A DNA stretch of 64,000 bases, taken from positions 47,989-111,988 of the forward strand of contig DDFF01000002.1 in assembly GCA_002337045.1 (NCBI GenBank), read 5' to 3'. The notes beneath the pieces are model-generated. The model did no database searches. It saw only the letters and a list, made by a program, of their open reading frames with translations, and had not been told where the DNA came from. This document shows positions 26,881 to 35,913 of this stretch, piece after piece; position 1 is the stretch's first letter; every line of letters starts with the position of its first letter. This DNA is from Bacteroidetes bacterium UBA1935. GTDB lineage: Bacteria > Bacteroidota > Bacteroidia > Chitinophagales > Chitinophagaceae. Made by a program: the position numbers and the translations under genes.

Positions 26881-27755
26881 TATGCTGTTGGTTTTTTGTG
26901 TTTCCATCTGCGGTGCGACCAAAGCCATACTTCAGGTTGTTCTATAATATCACGCTCCAGTTTGCGTGTGTGCATTTCAGATATTTCTCCCTCGCTGGTT
27001 GCTTTCGGGGTTTCGCAAAGCAGTTCTGCATACATCACATATTCACCACGCTTCACACGCTTAACGGTTGCATATACGATAGGGTAGTTTATTTTTCTTG
27101 CTATCAGTTCTGTACCACGAAATATGGGTGTATCCTGATTCATGAATGTTGTCCAGTATGCACTTTCGGGTGCAGGTGTCTGGTCTGCAATGAAAGCGGT
27201 AGCATTCAGTTCATTTTTATTCTCCAGCATTTCTCTGAAAGTATCTTTCATAGCTATCAGTTTGGTGCCGAAGCGTGTACGCATTTTATACATCAGCCAA
27301 TCAAAGTATTTGTTCCTGATAGGATGATATATAACATACAATTGCTGTTTTAGTTGAAGGCTGAAGGTATTTCCTGCCCATTCCCAATTGCCCAGGTGTC
27401 CCATCACCAATACGATGCTTTTGTTTTCAGCCGCCAGTTTATCAAACAGTTCCTTTGCACTGGGGTGGAAGTAGCAATGTTTTTGCATAGCTTCCTTGCT
27501 GATGGTCAGTGTCTTGAAGGTTTCCAGAAACAAATCGCACAAGTATTTGTAGTAACGCTTGCCGATGGCTTTTATTTCTGCTTCGCTTTTTTCAGGAAAT
27601 GAATTGCGCAGGTTGGTATGCACAACCTCTTTACGATACCCGAGTATATGATACAGGAGTACATAGAAAAAGTTGGATACCATATACAGTACCCTGAATG
27701 GCAATATCGATATCAGGTAGATAAACGGTAATGCTATATAATATACTAAAGCCAA
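26880..27755 (-). CDS. Lysophospholipid/lipid A acyltransferase, LpxL/HtrB family
   Basis: 291 aa with an N-terminal membrane segment, the catalytic HLGNWE (H-x4-E) near residue 119, and the C-terminal EVWLWSHRRWKHK typical of lipid A secondary acyltransferases. It probably acylates lipid A or another lipid at the inner membrane. It is translationally coupled to the desaturase (1-nt overlap), so the two may jointly tune envelope lipids. Confidence 0.9.
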   Translation of the reverse strand: MALVYYIALPFIYLISILPFRVLYMVSNFFYVLLYHILGYRKEVVHTNLRNSFPEKSEAEIKAIGKRYYKYLCDLFLETFKTLTISKEAMQKHCYFHPSAKELFDKLAAENKSIVLVMGHLGNWEWAGNTFSLQLKQQLYVIYHPIRNKYFDWLMYKMRTRFGTKLIAMKDTFREMLENKNELNATAFIADQTPAPESAYWTTFMNQDTPIFRGTELIARKINYPIVYATVKRVKRGEYVMYAELLCETPKATSEGEISEMHTRKLERDIIEQPEVWLWSHRRWKHKKPTA

Positions 27756-27822
27756 AAGATAGGTTTTTTCAATATTTGTAACCCTACAAATATAACACGC
27801 AAAAGGCGATTTACCCCTACGC

Positions 27823-30141
27823 TTATGCCTGATGCGGACGTATTCTTAATATTACCATCTTTGATGTGGGAGTATTGCTCTTGTCTGCAACACTGCCTAT
27901 CGGTACCAGTACATTGGTTTCGGGGAAGTAGGTAGCCGTACAACGCTCTGGTATACTGAATGGTATGATGATGAATTTGCGTGCCACACGTTCCACCCCT
28001 TCGTGATAATTATAGAGGTCAACCACATCGTTGGCTTTGTAGCCTGCCTTCTGTATGTCTTTCTCATTCATGAAAATGACACGGCGCTCGTTGAGGATGC
28101 CGCGATAACGGTCGTCCAACCCGTAGATGGTAGTATTAAACTGATCATGGCTGCGGATGGTCATCATCATGTACTCGCCATCTTCCAGCTTAGGGAATAT
28201 TACATCGGCCACGTTGAAGTGAGCCTTGCCTGTTGTCAGTACATTGAATTTACCATTGCGTGCATTGTTGGGTAGGTAGAAGCCACCCAGTTGGCGAACA
28301 CGTTGGTTGTAACTATCAAAGCCCGGTATTACCAGTTCTATATCGTTGCGGATATAGTCGTAATGTTCCAGATACAAATCCCAGTTTATCTTGCTGCGGT
28401 TGCCGAGTGTTGCCTTCGCCAACTTAGCTACTATTACAGGTTCGCTTAGTAGTTGGTCAGATACGGGTTTCAATCCGCCCTTGCTCATCTGCACTACACC
28501 CATCGAGTTTTCGCAACTGATGAATTGCTCCTCACCATTCAACACATCTTTATCGCTACGACCCAGGCATGGGAGTATCAATGCTTCTTCGCCCGTTATC
28601 AGGTGGCTGCGGTTCAGCTTGGTAGATACATGCACGGTGAGCTTGGTACGGCGCAATGCCTCTGCGGTATATTCCGTATCGGGTGTAGCAGAAAGGAAGT
28701 TGCCACCCATGGCAATGAATACTTTTGCCTTGCCTTTGTGCATGGCATGTATACAATCTACCACATCATAACCATGATTGCGTGGCGGTTCAAAACCATA
28801 TACTTGTTGCAGCTTATCGAGGAAAGGCTTTGGTGGTTTTTCGTAGATGCCCATCGTCCTGTCGCCCTGCACATTGCTGTGCCCGCGTACGGGGCAGGTA
28901 CCTGCACCTTCTTTGCCGATACTGCCTTTCAGCAGCAATAGGTTCACTACTTCTTTAATGGTATCAACAGCATTTTTGTGCTGTGTGAGGCCCATTGCCC
29001 AGCAGGCTATTATCTTGCTTTTGTTTTTAAATATTTCGGCTGTTTGTTTTATCTGCTCCAGCGATATACCACATGCCTCCGCCAGTTCATTCAGATTATA
29101 CTTGCTGATGTTATTCAGATAATCTTCGTAGCCTGTTGTGTTTTTTGCAATGAAATCGAGGTCGAAAACAGAGCCCGGTGCTTTGGCTTCTTCTTCCATC
29201 AGCAGCTTGGTAATGGCTTTGAGCAGTGCCATATCACCATTCAGTTTTACCTGCAGGAATATGTCTGTCAACCTTGCTTTGATACCCAATGCACCCTTTA
29301 CTGTTTGCGGATTGCTGAAACCCATCAGCCCTGTTTCGGGTAGCGGGTTTACAGATATAATGGTACACCCGTTCTCTTTGGCTTTTTGCAAAGCACTGAG
29401 CATGCGCGGGTGGTTGGTGCCGGGGTTTTGCCCTAATATGATGATAACTTCTGCCTTGTAAAAATCCTCCAACGTTACAGAGCCTTTACCTATACCCAAA
29501 CTTTCATTCAACGCTACGCCACTGCTTTCGTGGCACATGTTCGAACAGTCGGGCAGGTTGTTGGTACCGTATTCGCGTACAAAGAGTTGATACAGATATG
29601 CAGCCTCGTTACTGGTACGTCCTGATGTGTAGAACACAGCCTCGTCGGGACTGTCCAACGCGTTCAGGTGTTCGGCTATTTTCTTAAAAGCATTGTCCCA
29701 ACTGATGGGTTGATAATGCGTAGCGCCTTTGGGCAGATACATAGGCTCTGCCACACGGCCCTTTTTACCTATACGATAGTCGTCGTTCTCTGCCAGTTCC
29801 TGTACAGAATATTTGGCAAAAAAATCGGCATGTAGTTTTTTGGTAGTTGCTTCTTCGGCAATGGCTTTGGCACCATTCTCGCAATACTCTGCAATAGGAG
29901 AGCGGTGTCCGTCAGGGTCGGGCCATGCACAGCCGGGACAATCAAAACCGTCTTTCTGGTTCAGCTTTGCCAGTGCTTTGAAACCACGCCCTAAACTCAT
30001 CTCTCCAAACACATGCTTGATGCTGGATATAACAGCAGGTATGCCCGCGGCAGCATCGTGTACATGCGTGAATTTTATCCCCGTAAATTCTTCGGGGTTC
30101 TCCGCATTGGGCTGGTCTTGCTTATTGATATCTTCGCTCAT
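27823..30141 (-). CDS. FdhF/YdeP-family molybdopterin oxidoreductase
   Basis: 772 aa. The N-terminal GFDCPGCAWPDP and the CSNMCHESSGVALNESLG segment are diagnostic of the FdhF/YdeP branch of the DMSO-reductase superfamily, followed by the MopB catalytic and dinucleotide-binding domains. No four-Cys Fe-S motif of the classic formate dehydrogenase type is visible at the N-terminus. The substrate is unknown; members are often labelled formate dehydrogenase alpha. It overlaps the upstream DUF7009 gene by 4 bp, which in turn overlaps fdhD. Confidence 0.92.
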   Translation of the reverse strand: MSEDINKQDQPNAENPEEFTGIKFTHVHDAAAGIPAVISSIKHVFGEMSLGRGFKALAKLNQKDGFDCPGCAWPDPDGHRSPIAEYCENGAKAIAEEATTKKLHADFFAKYSVQELAENDDYRIGKKGRVAEPMYLPKGATHYQPISWDNAFKKIAEHLNALDSPDEAVFYTSGRTSNEAAYLYQLFVREYGTNNLPDCSNMCHESSGVALNESLGIGKGSVTLEDFYKAEVIIILGQNPGTNHPRMLSALQKAKENGCTIISVNPLPETGLMGFSNPQTVKGALGIKARLTDIFLQVKLNGDMALLKAITKLLMEEEAKAPGSVFDLDFIAKNTTGYEDYLNNISKYNLNELAEACGISLEQIKQTAEIFKNKSKIIACWAMGLTQHKNAVDTIKEVVNLLLLKGSIGKEGAGTCPVRGHSNVQGDRTMGIYEKPPKPFLDKLQQVYGFEPPRNHGYDVVDCIHAMHKGKAKVFIAMGGNFLSATPDTEYTAEALRRTKLTVHVSTKLNRSHLITGEEALILPCLGRSDKDVLNGEEQFISCENSMGVVQMSKGGLKPVSDQLLSEPVIVAKLAKATLGNRSKINWDLYLEHYDYIRNDIELVIPGFDSYNQRVRQLGGFYLPNNARNGKFNVLTTGKAHFNVADVIFPKLEDGEYMMMTIRSHDQFNTTIYGLDDRYRGILNERRVIFMNEKDIQKAGYKANDVVDLYNYHEGVERVARKFIIIPFSIPERCTATYFPETNVLVPIGSVADKSNTPTSKMVILRIRPHQA

Positions 30142-30521
30142 TTCTTTTGCATGTTATAGAGTATAGCCGCAGGGTTGTCGTAGTTGTCGTCTTGGTTCTC
30201 GTGTGTTTCGTCCAGGCACTTGAAGTCTTTTTCCAACAACAGGTATAGCTTCTTGCCATTACCCAAATCTACATTGTGCTCGTAGCCAACTTTATTGCTG
30301 TTAGCCCATTCATGTGCTTTGGTAGCAGGCATAAAAACCGTAATGGTATTATCTGCAAACGATGCTGCCATTACATCGGCATCGTAGCGTTGCAATGCAT
30401 ATATAAACGTGGTATTGCCAAACTCTGTACGCTCCTCCAGGTAGCCTTCAGTGGCAAACCTGTCCATCTCGCTCTTCGTTACACGCATCCTTATGGAGCT
30501 TCCTTTGATTCTTAGTTTCAT
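30138..30521 (-). CDS. Small protein, DUF7009-like, between fdhD and the molybdoenzyme
   Basis: 127 aa, soluble, starting MKLRIKGSSIRMRVTKSE and rich in beta-strand pattern (TTFIYALQRYDADVMAASFADNTITVFMP). I assign it to DUF7009 from memory of such sequences; function unknown. Start and stop overlap its neighbours by 4 bp on each side, so it is made together with FdhD and the oxidoreductase and is probably an accessory of that enzyme. Confidence 0.75.
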   Translation of the reverse strand: MKLRIKGSSIRMRVTKSEMDRFATEGYLEERTEFGNTTFIYALQRYDADVMAASFADNTITVFMPATKAHEWANSNKVGYEHNVDLGNGKKLYLLLEKDFKCLDETHENQDDNYDNPAAILYNMQKK

Positions 30522-31339
30522 ACTGCTATCCGTTGATTGCCTGTATAAATATTAAAACGTTCGCCACGCAGAAAACCGATAAGCGTCATACCAAACTCAG
30601 CCGCCGTTTGTGCTGCAAGGCTGGATGGTGCACCCACCGCAGCCACTATGCGGATGCCCGCCATGGCTGCTTTCTGTATCAGTTCGAAACTGGCACGCCC
30701 GCTAAGCAATAGTACATGATTATCCATCGGTACTATGCCAGCTTGCAGGGCAGCACCTATCAGTTTATCAAGCGCATTGTGCCTGCCTACGTCTTCTCTC
30801 AATAAAATTAAACTTCCTGCGGCATCAAACAAAGCAGAGGCATGCAGGCCGCCCGTACTATCGAAAACCGCCTGTTGCTGACGCAGCATATCGGGTAGCT
30901 TGTAGATGAGAGACGAGGGGATAAGCAGCTCATCACTGCCAGCATCTACATTGCATACCGTTTGTATGGCACTGATAGACGATTTGCCGCATACACCGCA
31001 GCTGGATGTGGTGTAAAAATGCCTTTCCAGCTTGGCGAGGTCCAACTCTACATCTTCTTTCAGCACTACCTGTACTATATTGTCGGGGATGGTAAAAGCA
31101 CCCTTCACGTCGCTGTATTGCCTGATGATACCCTCTGTAAACAGAAAACCCACAGCCAGTTCGGTATCGGCACCGGGGGTGCGCATGGTTACCGAGAGGT
31201 TTTTCTGAATACGCGCATCTGCCTTGCCATAGTTGATGCGTATCTCCAACGGTTCTTCCGTTGCCAGTACATCATCGGTATCGGCAACCGTATCGGCAGT
31301 TACCTTTCTGATGGCAATATGTGATACTGAAGTATTCAT
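30518..31339 (-). CDS. fdhD: Formate dehydrogenase accessory sulfurtransferase FdhD
   Basis: FdhD transfers sulfur from a cysteine desulfurase to the molybdenum cofactor of formate dehydrogenases. The sulfur-carrying motif CGVCG (about residue 120), the GFLFTEGII segment and REDVGRHNALDKLIG are all present. The frame also allows a GTG start at 31345; the ATG at 31339 (MNTSVSH) is preferred. It is the first gene of a three-gene overlapping operon. Confidence 0.93.
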   Translation of the reverse strand: MNTSVSHIAIRKVTADTVADTDDVLATEEPLEIRINYGKADARIQKNLSVTMRTPGADTELAVGFLFTEGIIRQYSDVKGAFTIPDNIVQVVLKEDVELDLAKLERHFYTTSSCGVCGKSSISAIQTVCNVDAGSDELLIPSSLIYKLPDMLRQQQAVFDSTGGLHASALFDAAGSLILLREDVGRHNALDKLIGAALQAGIVPMDNHVLLLSGRASFELIQKAAMAGIRIVAAVGAPSSLAAQTAAEFGMTLIGFLRGERFNIYTGNQRIAV

Positions 31340-31361
31340 TACCACTAATTTACGGTGTTTA

Positions 31362-31692
31362 GTTGACTTGTTGATTGGTTGATTTGCTGATTGGTAAACA
31401 GGGTGTTCGACTGTTCACCTGTTCGGATTTCGAACACCTGAACACCTGAACAATTTGTGTTCGGGGGTGTCCCAAGTGTCCAAGTGTCCAATGTTGGACA
31501 GTGGGACAAAAACAGTGGTTTAATGTATTGTAAATTTTTAGTGTTCATGTTCCGAACACTTGAACACCCGAACAGTTTCTAAGAAATTCCCAAATTCTCA
31601 TTTTCCAGAATTCTAGAAAGTTGGAATAGTGTGTTTTGGAGAAAGTGTCCCAACTGTCCCACTTGTCCCAAATGGGACAGTGGGACAAAAAC
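31362..31692. repeat. Palindromic word array upstream of the YD-repeat gene
   Basis: A chain of periodic short words and their complements: GTTGATT-type at 8-nt period (31362-31397, one arm only), TGTTCG then CGAACA/TGAACA (31403-31453), TGTCC(CA) then TTGGACA/TGGGACA (31467-31513), TGTTCCG/CGAACA (31541-31575), a weak TTCC/GGAA block (31585-31628) and TGTCCCA at 9-nt period then TGGGACA (31644-31692). Two TGTCCC blocks end in GGGACAAAAAC. It fills the 31340-31747 gap between fdhD and the next gene; no other gene is visible. Confidence 0.8.
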
Positions 31693-31747
31693 GTGTATTA
31701 GGGTAGTATATATTATTGTAAATTGTATGGTATATGTATTATGCTAT

Positions 31748-32917
31748 ATGCGCAAAATCCTATTCATTCTCTTATTGATTTGTGTTGCTACAAGTGCCTG
31801 TGCATCTCGCTTTATACCAATGATAGGAGAGCAATTGCGTGGTAAAATTGCTCAGGTACTAAGGATAGATTCTTCAGCAGCCGACCTGGGTTCACGTATC
31901 ATTTACTGTGGTAATTGGTTTGATGAAGTTGGCCATTCAACCAATATACTTGATGAAAGAGGTAATCAGATATTGTGTAAATATTATAATAATAATGGTA
32001 GGCTGATAAGAGAGATAAGTAATGAATATGATAATAATAATAACCGGATAAAGACTATTGTAAAAGATAGTACAGGTAATACGGAAGCAACCAGAGATTA
32101 TAAATATGATAACAATGGCTATCCGTTGGAGATGGTAACGTATGATAGTAAAGACAAGAGAGTAATTCCTACCGCTTTAACTATAAAATATAGAAATGAT
32201 AAAAGGATGTTTTATTATGATGAGAATGGAAAACCTGTAAAGACAGTTTTATATAATGAAGATAATTCTACAGGGTGTGTATTTGTAGCCGATACTGCTA
32301 CCGTCCAATCTTCAACAGTGAATTTGAATAAAACAGATACAATAAAGTACACTAAAGATAGTATGATGGTGACAATCAGCTATGAAGGTGGTAACATACA
32401 CACTGAATTATATGTTAATAATAATGTAGTTGAGTATATAAATTATAACAGTAACGGAGATACAGTAGAGATGGAAAATACTACATACGATATCAATAAT
32501 AATATTTTACAATATACTACCATGTATTATGGTATAGAATTACAAGGTCAGAAAGATGAGTATATATACTTTGCAGGTACAAAGCTTACCGGCAATAGGA
32601 TTTACAGATGGCAAAACGGGTGGGCTTTGTTACAAGATGAAGTTTATGATAGTAATCAGCGTACGTTGAAACAAATCATTTATACAAATAGCAAATCATA
32701 TATACACCGTATTACTTATTTAGATGCTTATGATAACCCGTTACACCATATACGGTACAATAAAGATGGAAGTATTATGGACGAAACATTTTACAGATAC
32801 GAGGATTATGATGCAGAGGGTAACTGGAAGAGACGCATTAGCTGGAGGTGGAATGGGACAGATATGAGTATGGATAAACCTCATAGTACTTATCTGGATA
32901 TTACATACCAACAGTAA
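31748..32917 (+). CDS. Secreted YD-repeat-like protein of unknown function
   Basis: The ATG at 31748 gives a clean signal peptide or lipoprotein leader (MRKILFILLLICVATSACAS); the frame is open further upstream but there it runs through palindromes and codes for CPxCPxCP-like nonsense. That gives 389 aa. The body repeats short YD-type units (YDNNGYPLEMVTYD, YDENGKPVKTVLY, YDSNQRTLKQIIY, YDAEGNWKRR) as in RHS/YD or YwqK-like beta-stranded surface proteins. It is strongly AT-rich, with many AAT codons, and lies between two palindrome arrays. Confidence 0.75.
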   Translation: MRKILFILLLICVATSACASRFIPMIGEQLRGKIAQVLRIDSSAADLGSRIIYCGNWFDEVGHSTNILDERGNQILCKYYNNNGRLIREISNEYDNNNNRIKTIVKDSTGNTEATRDYKYDNNGYPLEMVTYDSKDKRVIPTALTIKYRNDKRMFYYDENGKPVKTVLYNEDNSTGCVFVADTATVQSSTVNLNKTDTIKYTKDSMMVTISYEGGNIHTELYVNNNVVEYINYNSNGDTVEMENTTYDINNNILQYTTMYYGIELQGQKDEYIYFAGTKLTGNRIYRWQNGWALLQDEVYDSNQRTLKQIIYTNSKSYIHRITYLDAYDNPLHHIRYNKDGSIMDETFYRYEDYDAEGNWKRRISWRWNGTDMSMDKPHSTYLDITYQQ

Positions 32918-32919
32918 TT

Positions 32920-33030
32920 GGCCCACTGTCCCAATTGGACAAATGGGACAGTGGGGACAGCCTGTACACAAAATGTCCCACTGTACGAACTCGTACACCT
33001 GTACACTCGTACACTTTCGTACCCCCCCCC
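32920..33030. repeat. Palindromic word array downstream of the YD-repeat gene
   Basis: A TGTCCC/GGGACA block (32920-32960) starts 2 bp after the stop codon. It is followed by GTACAC/TGTAC words at roughly 8-nt spacing (32962-33022), a further TGTCCCA within them, and a run of nine or more C (33022-33030). Confidence 0.75.
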
Positions 33031-33103
33031 GATATCATTTAAAGACGGCAGTTGTAATAGGCGTACCTTTAATAAGCAGTTATTAAACAAGCTGTGCAAC
33101 ATC

Positions 33104-33295
33104 ATGTCAACGCCGAAAGAGATACCCGAAGTGCCACAGCAACCACACGAACCGATACAACCACCCAATGAACCATCTCAACAACCTTCTCCGCCTGAGG
33201 TAAAACCCGATACGGAACCGCAACAACCCCCAAGCAAGCCCGAAATGCCACCAATGCCTGCACCCACCAACCCGACAAACCCGGGTGGTATTTAG
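33104..33295 (+). CDS. Small proline/glutamine-rich protein
   Basis: 63 aa starting MSTPKEIPEVPQQP and ending NPTNPGGI; more than a third of residues are Pro, with Gln, Glu and Ser, so it is probably disordered. The frame extends upstream to 32918, but that part runs through the palindrome array. No motif or partner is evident. Coding status is uncertain; the clean start and compositional contrast favour a real gene. Confidence 0.5.
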   Translation: MSTPKEIPEVPQQPHEPIQPPNEPSQQPSPPEVKPDTEPQQPPSKPEMPPMPAPTNPTNPGGI

Positions 33296-33317
33296 TAATG
33301 CGGTAGTAGTAATATAA

Positions 33318-33358
33318 ACTGTTCAGGTGTTCGAAATCCGAACACTCGAACACTTGTT
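33318..33358. repeat. Isolated TGTTCG palindrome block
   Basis: GTTCAGGTGTTCG faces CGAACACTCGAACAC across a 5-nt centre. The words are the same as block 31403-31453. It lies 33 bp before the DUF2200 start. Confidence 0.65.
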
Positions 33359-33390
33359 TTAACTTTATACCCTCATCATCTGCTGCAACT

Positions 33391-33744
33391 ATGGACAATA
33401 CACAACGTGTTTACAAAATGTCTTTTGCCAGTGTGTACCCATTGTATATAAACAAGGTGGAAAGAAAAGGGCGCACGAAGGAAGAAGTAGATACCATCAT
33501 CTACTGGCTGACGGGCTATGATGCAACAACACTGCAACAGCAAATAGACAATAAAATCGATTTTGAAAACTTCTTTGCACAAGCACCCAAATTCAACCCC
33601 AATGCTGGGAAGATAACAGGCGTTATCTGCGGCTACAGGGTAGAGGATATTACAGACCCCGTAATACAAAAAGTGCGCTATCTGGATAAGCTGATAGACG
33701 AGCTGGCAAAAGGCAAAGCGATGGAAAAGATATTAAGGGCTTAG
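33391..33744 (+). CDS. DUF2200 family protein
   Basis: 117 aa, near the usual family length. The N-terminal RVYKMSFASVYPLYINKVERKG, split over residues 6-27, and the YWLTGYD segment are typical of DUF2200. No enzymatic activity is known; the fold is small and soluble. The 3' end overlaps the convergent hydrolase gene by 4 bp. Confidence 0.88.
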   Translation: MDNTQRVYKMSFASVYPLYINKVERKGRTKEEVDTIIYWLTGYDATTLQQQIDNKIDFENFFAQAPKFNPNAGKITGVICGYRVEDITDPVIQKVRYLDKLIDELAKGKAMEKILRA

Positions 33745-34742
33745 TGTTTTTCCAGCCATGTCATACCCTCATTCACCACATCCAGCGTATGGTTGCCGGT
33801 AGGTTTGCCGTCTTCTCCGTATTCGTTAAAGTAGTGGTCGTAAGGGTAGAATTTAAAATCAATATTCTTTTTGCCTTGTCTGATGCTCTCGATGTATAAA
33901 TAATCCGTACCTGCTACCGAAGAGTTGTGGTCTTTCATAGCCGCCACAATGTAGAGCGGTATATTGGTTTTCAGAATATCGCTGGCAGGTACATAGCTGC
34001 CAAAGCTGCTCCAGCGTTTGTAGGTATGCCCGTACCATTCCTTGTCGGTAGCATCGGGGTGTGTTAGTATATCTTTAAATACCTGTGCTATAGAGTCTAT
34101 GTTTTGCTGTGCCTGTTCGTGTGTTATTTTACCAGCTATGGCATCTGCACGTTGTTGTTGGGTGAAGTCGTACAACTGGGTGAGCCCGTTGCCTACATAG
34201 AGCAAAGCATGTGTTATGCTTTTATTCATACCCAATAGTTTTGCCCCTACCTGAAAGCCTTCGCTGATACCCATAATGGCTATGTGTGCTTTGTTGCAGG
34301 GTATTTGCTTCATGGCATCTTTCAGTACGGCATCGGCAGCATCGGCACGCCATTGCAGCGACAGGCGTTGTGTGTATTCCTGCGGTGCATTGTATGTTGG
34401 CGCACCCGTTACAGGGTCTCTTTGTACACTGTCTATAAACGGTACCCCGGGCTTGCTGATGATGATGACATGATACTTATCGCCCATTGCCTGCATATCC
34501 AGCGGTACGGTGCTCATAGTGCCCCTTGCAGTATGCTGAAATAATGGGAATGCTCCTGAGCCATCTATATACAAGAGTATGCCCAATGGCTGGTCTATGT
34601 TTTTTTGAGAAACGTAATAATGTACCTCGCCCAGCTTACCGTCTTTGATGGTAAATGGCTTGTAGCCCAATTGCTCGGGCTTTTGTGCATGTAGTTGAAT
34701 GGCGCAACACAATAGCAACAGTAATGCAAGGCAGGTTTTCAT
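33741..34742 (-). CDS. Secreted alpha/beta hydrolase
   Basis: 333 aa with signal peptide (cleavage near LHA, residue 19). Nucleophile elbow GISEG (about residue 158) and a late His in YPYDHYF fit an alpha/beta hydrolase of the dienelactone hydrolase/esterase type acting in the periplasm. Substrate unknown. It lies 89 bp beyond mobA on the same strand and is probably a separate unit. Confidence 0.8.
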   Translation of the reverse strand: MKTCLALLLLLCCAIQLHAQKPEQLGYKPFTIKDGKLGEVHYYVSQKNIDQPLGILLYIDGSGAFPLFQHTARGTMSTVPLDMQAMGDKYHVIIISKPGVPFIDSVQRDPVTGAPTYNAPQEYTQRLSLQWRADAADAVLKDAMKQIPCNKAHIAIMGISEGFQVGAKLLGMNKSITHALLYVGNGLTQLYDFTQQQRADAIAGKITHEQAQQNIDSIAQVFKDILTHPDATDKEWYGHTYKRWSSFGSYVPASDILKTNIPLYIVAAMKDHNSSVAGTDYLYIESIRQGKKNIDFKFYPYDHYFNEYGEDGKPTGNHTLDVVNEGMTWLEKH

Positions 34743-34831
34743 ACAATCGTGGTTTTCGCCGAAATTATATGCTTCACCCTTTTCAGAGAAATAAGCTACC
34801 GGTTTTTAACGTTTTCTTATATGACAAGCCA

Positions 34832-35419
34832 TCAGTATATCTGTGATAGCTTTATCAGTGCTTCCATATAGCCTATGCGTGTATCTACGCTTTGCAATAT
34901 GCTTGTGTCTTCGGGTATTATCTTTTGTGCGTTGGCTTGTTTCAGTATCCATTGCAGCGAGTATTGCCCCATGTCGTGCTGAGACTGTATTATATCGCGT
35001 ATCTCGGGTGTGTAGATGCCCAGCAAGGGTTCGTACACGTTCTCCTCATCGTTAAAATACACGGTAGTGCGCCCGCTGTACTCGCGTACCAGTTTCTGTA
35101 TATCGCTTCGTTTTATGTAGGGGTAGTCGCAACCCATCAGCAAAAAGCTATCATTTGGAAACATTCTGTATGCCGATAACAATGCCGCCATCGGCCCTAT
35201 ATTTCTGTATATAGTAGCATCTGTAATGGTTTGGTAGCTATCGCCAATCTCTGCTGCCTGCTCTGCATTGCAGGAAATATATACATCCTCGCACAATGGT
35301 TGCAGTAGTTCATACAGCCATTCGCGTTGCGGCACACCATGATATTGTAGCTGGCTCTTATCCATCCCCATGCGTGTGCTTTGTCCTCCACACACCACAA
35401 GGCCGTGTAATACACTCAT
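34832..35419 (-). CDS. mobA: Molybdenum cofactor guanylyltransferase-like NTP transferase
   Basis: 195 aa with the nucleotidyltransferase signature VVCGGQSTRMGMDKSQL at the N-terminus and LLMGCDYPY (metal-binding Asp) near residue 95. MobA attaches GMP to molybdopterin; the molybdoenzyme at 27823-30141 is a plausible customer. The start overlaps the NTPase stop by 4 bp. Confidence 0.85.
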   Translation of the reverse strand: MSVLHGLVVCGGQSTRMGMDKSQLQYHGVPQREWLYELLQPLCEDVYISCNAEQAAEIGDSYQTITDATIYRNIGPMAALLSAYRMFPNDSFLLMGCDYPYIKRSDIQKLVREYSGRTTVYFNDEENVYEPLLGIYTPEIRDIIQSQHDMGQYSLQWILKQANAQKIIPEDTSILQSVDTRIGYMEALIKLSQIY

Positions 35420-35913
35420 TCAAAAAACGATTTATCGAGTATTGTTGCGTTTTCTATTCCGTAATGAACCCTGGCTTCGTCGAGCAGGTAATCGCGTATT
35501 ACTAAGAGGAGTTTGTTTTGTGAATCCTTTCGGGATTTGTACAAATATATGATATCAGACAGTAAAGGTTCCAGTCCTGCACCCTGTTTTATTTCCAGTA
35601 GGCCTACTTCGTCCACTATCACCCAGTCGGCATTGCTGTTGGCACTGCTTTGCAGTATCTGCTGCGCCAGGTGAAAGCTGGTTTTGCTGAAGCGGAATTT
35701 GCCAATCATCGTCAGGTCGTTGACGGGATGGCTGGCACGTACCTGCAAGGGGTGGTATGTTTTGTTGGCTACATCGTATAGCATGCGCCATTTATCTACA
35801 TCGGGCGTTAGTATGCCTGCAACATGGGGTGTACGTTGCAGCCAGTTCATCAATAGGGTGGTTTTGCCGCTGTGTATGGGCTGGCTCAGTATGTAGATGT
35901 TGTTATTCTCCAT
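35416..35913 (-). CDS. P-loop nucleoside-triphosphatase (THEP1/MobB-like)
   Basis: 165 aa. The P-loop SQPIHSGKTT (about 9-18) and Walker B-like DWVIVDEVGLLE (about 95-106) match the small NTPase family THEP1/DUF2478, close relatives of MobB. The gene lies between mobA and a polytopic membrane protein, overlapping both (4 bp and 11 bp), which points to a molybdenum-related role; that is inference. Confidence 0.75.
   Translation of the reverse strand: MENNNIYILSQPIHSGKTTLLMNWLQRTPHVAGILTPDVDKWRMLYDVANKTYHPLQVRASHPVNDLTMIGKFRFSKTSFHLAQQILQSSANSNADWVIVDEVGLLEIKQGAGLEPLLSDIIYLYKSRKDSQNKLLLVIRDYLLDEARVHYGIENATILDKSFFE

Noticed and set aside
31631..31747. N-terminal extension of the YD-repeat protein (CPxCPxCP-like residues)
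   Set aside because: It is the translation of the TGTCCC palindrome block; a clean signal peptide starts at 31748.
32918..33103. Open frame upstream of the Pro-rich small protein
   Set aside because: It lies wholly in the palindrome array and shows no protein-like character.
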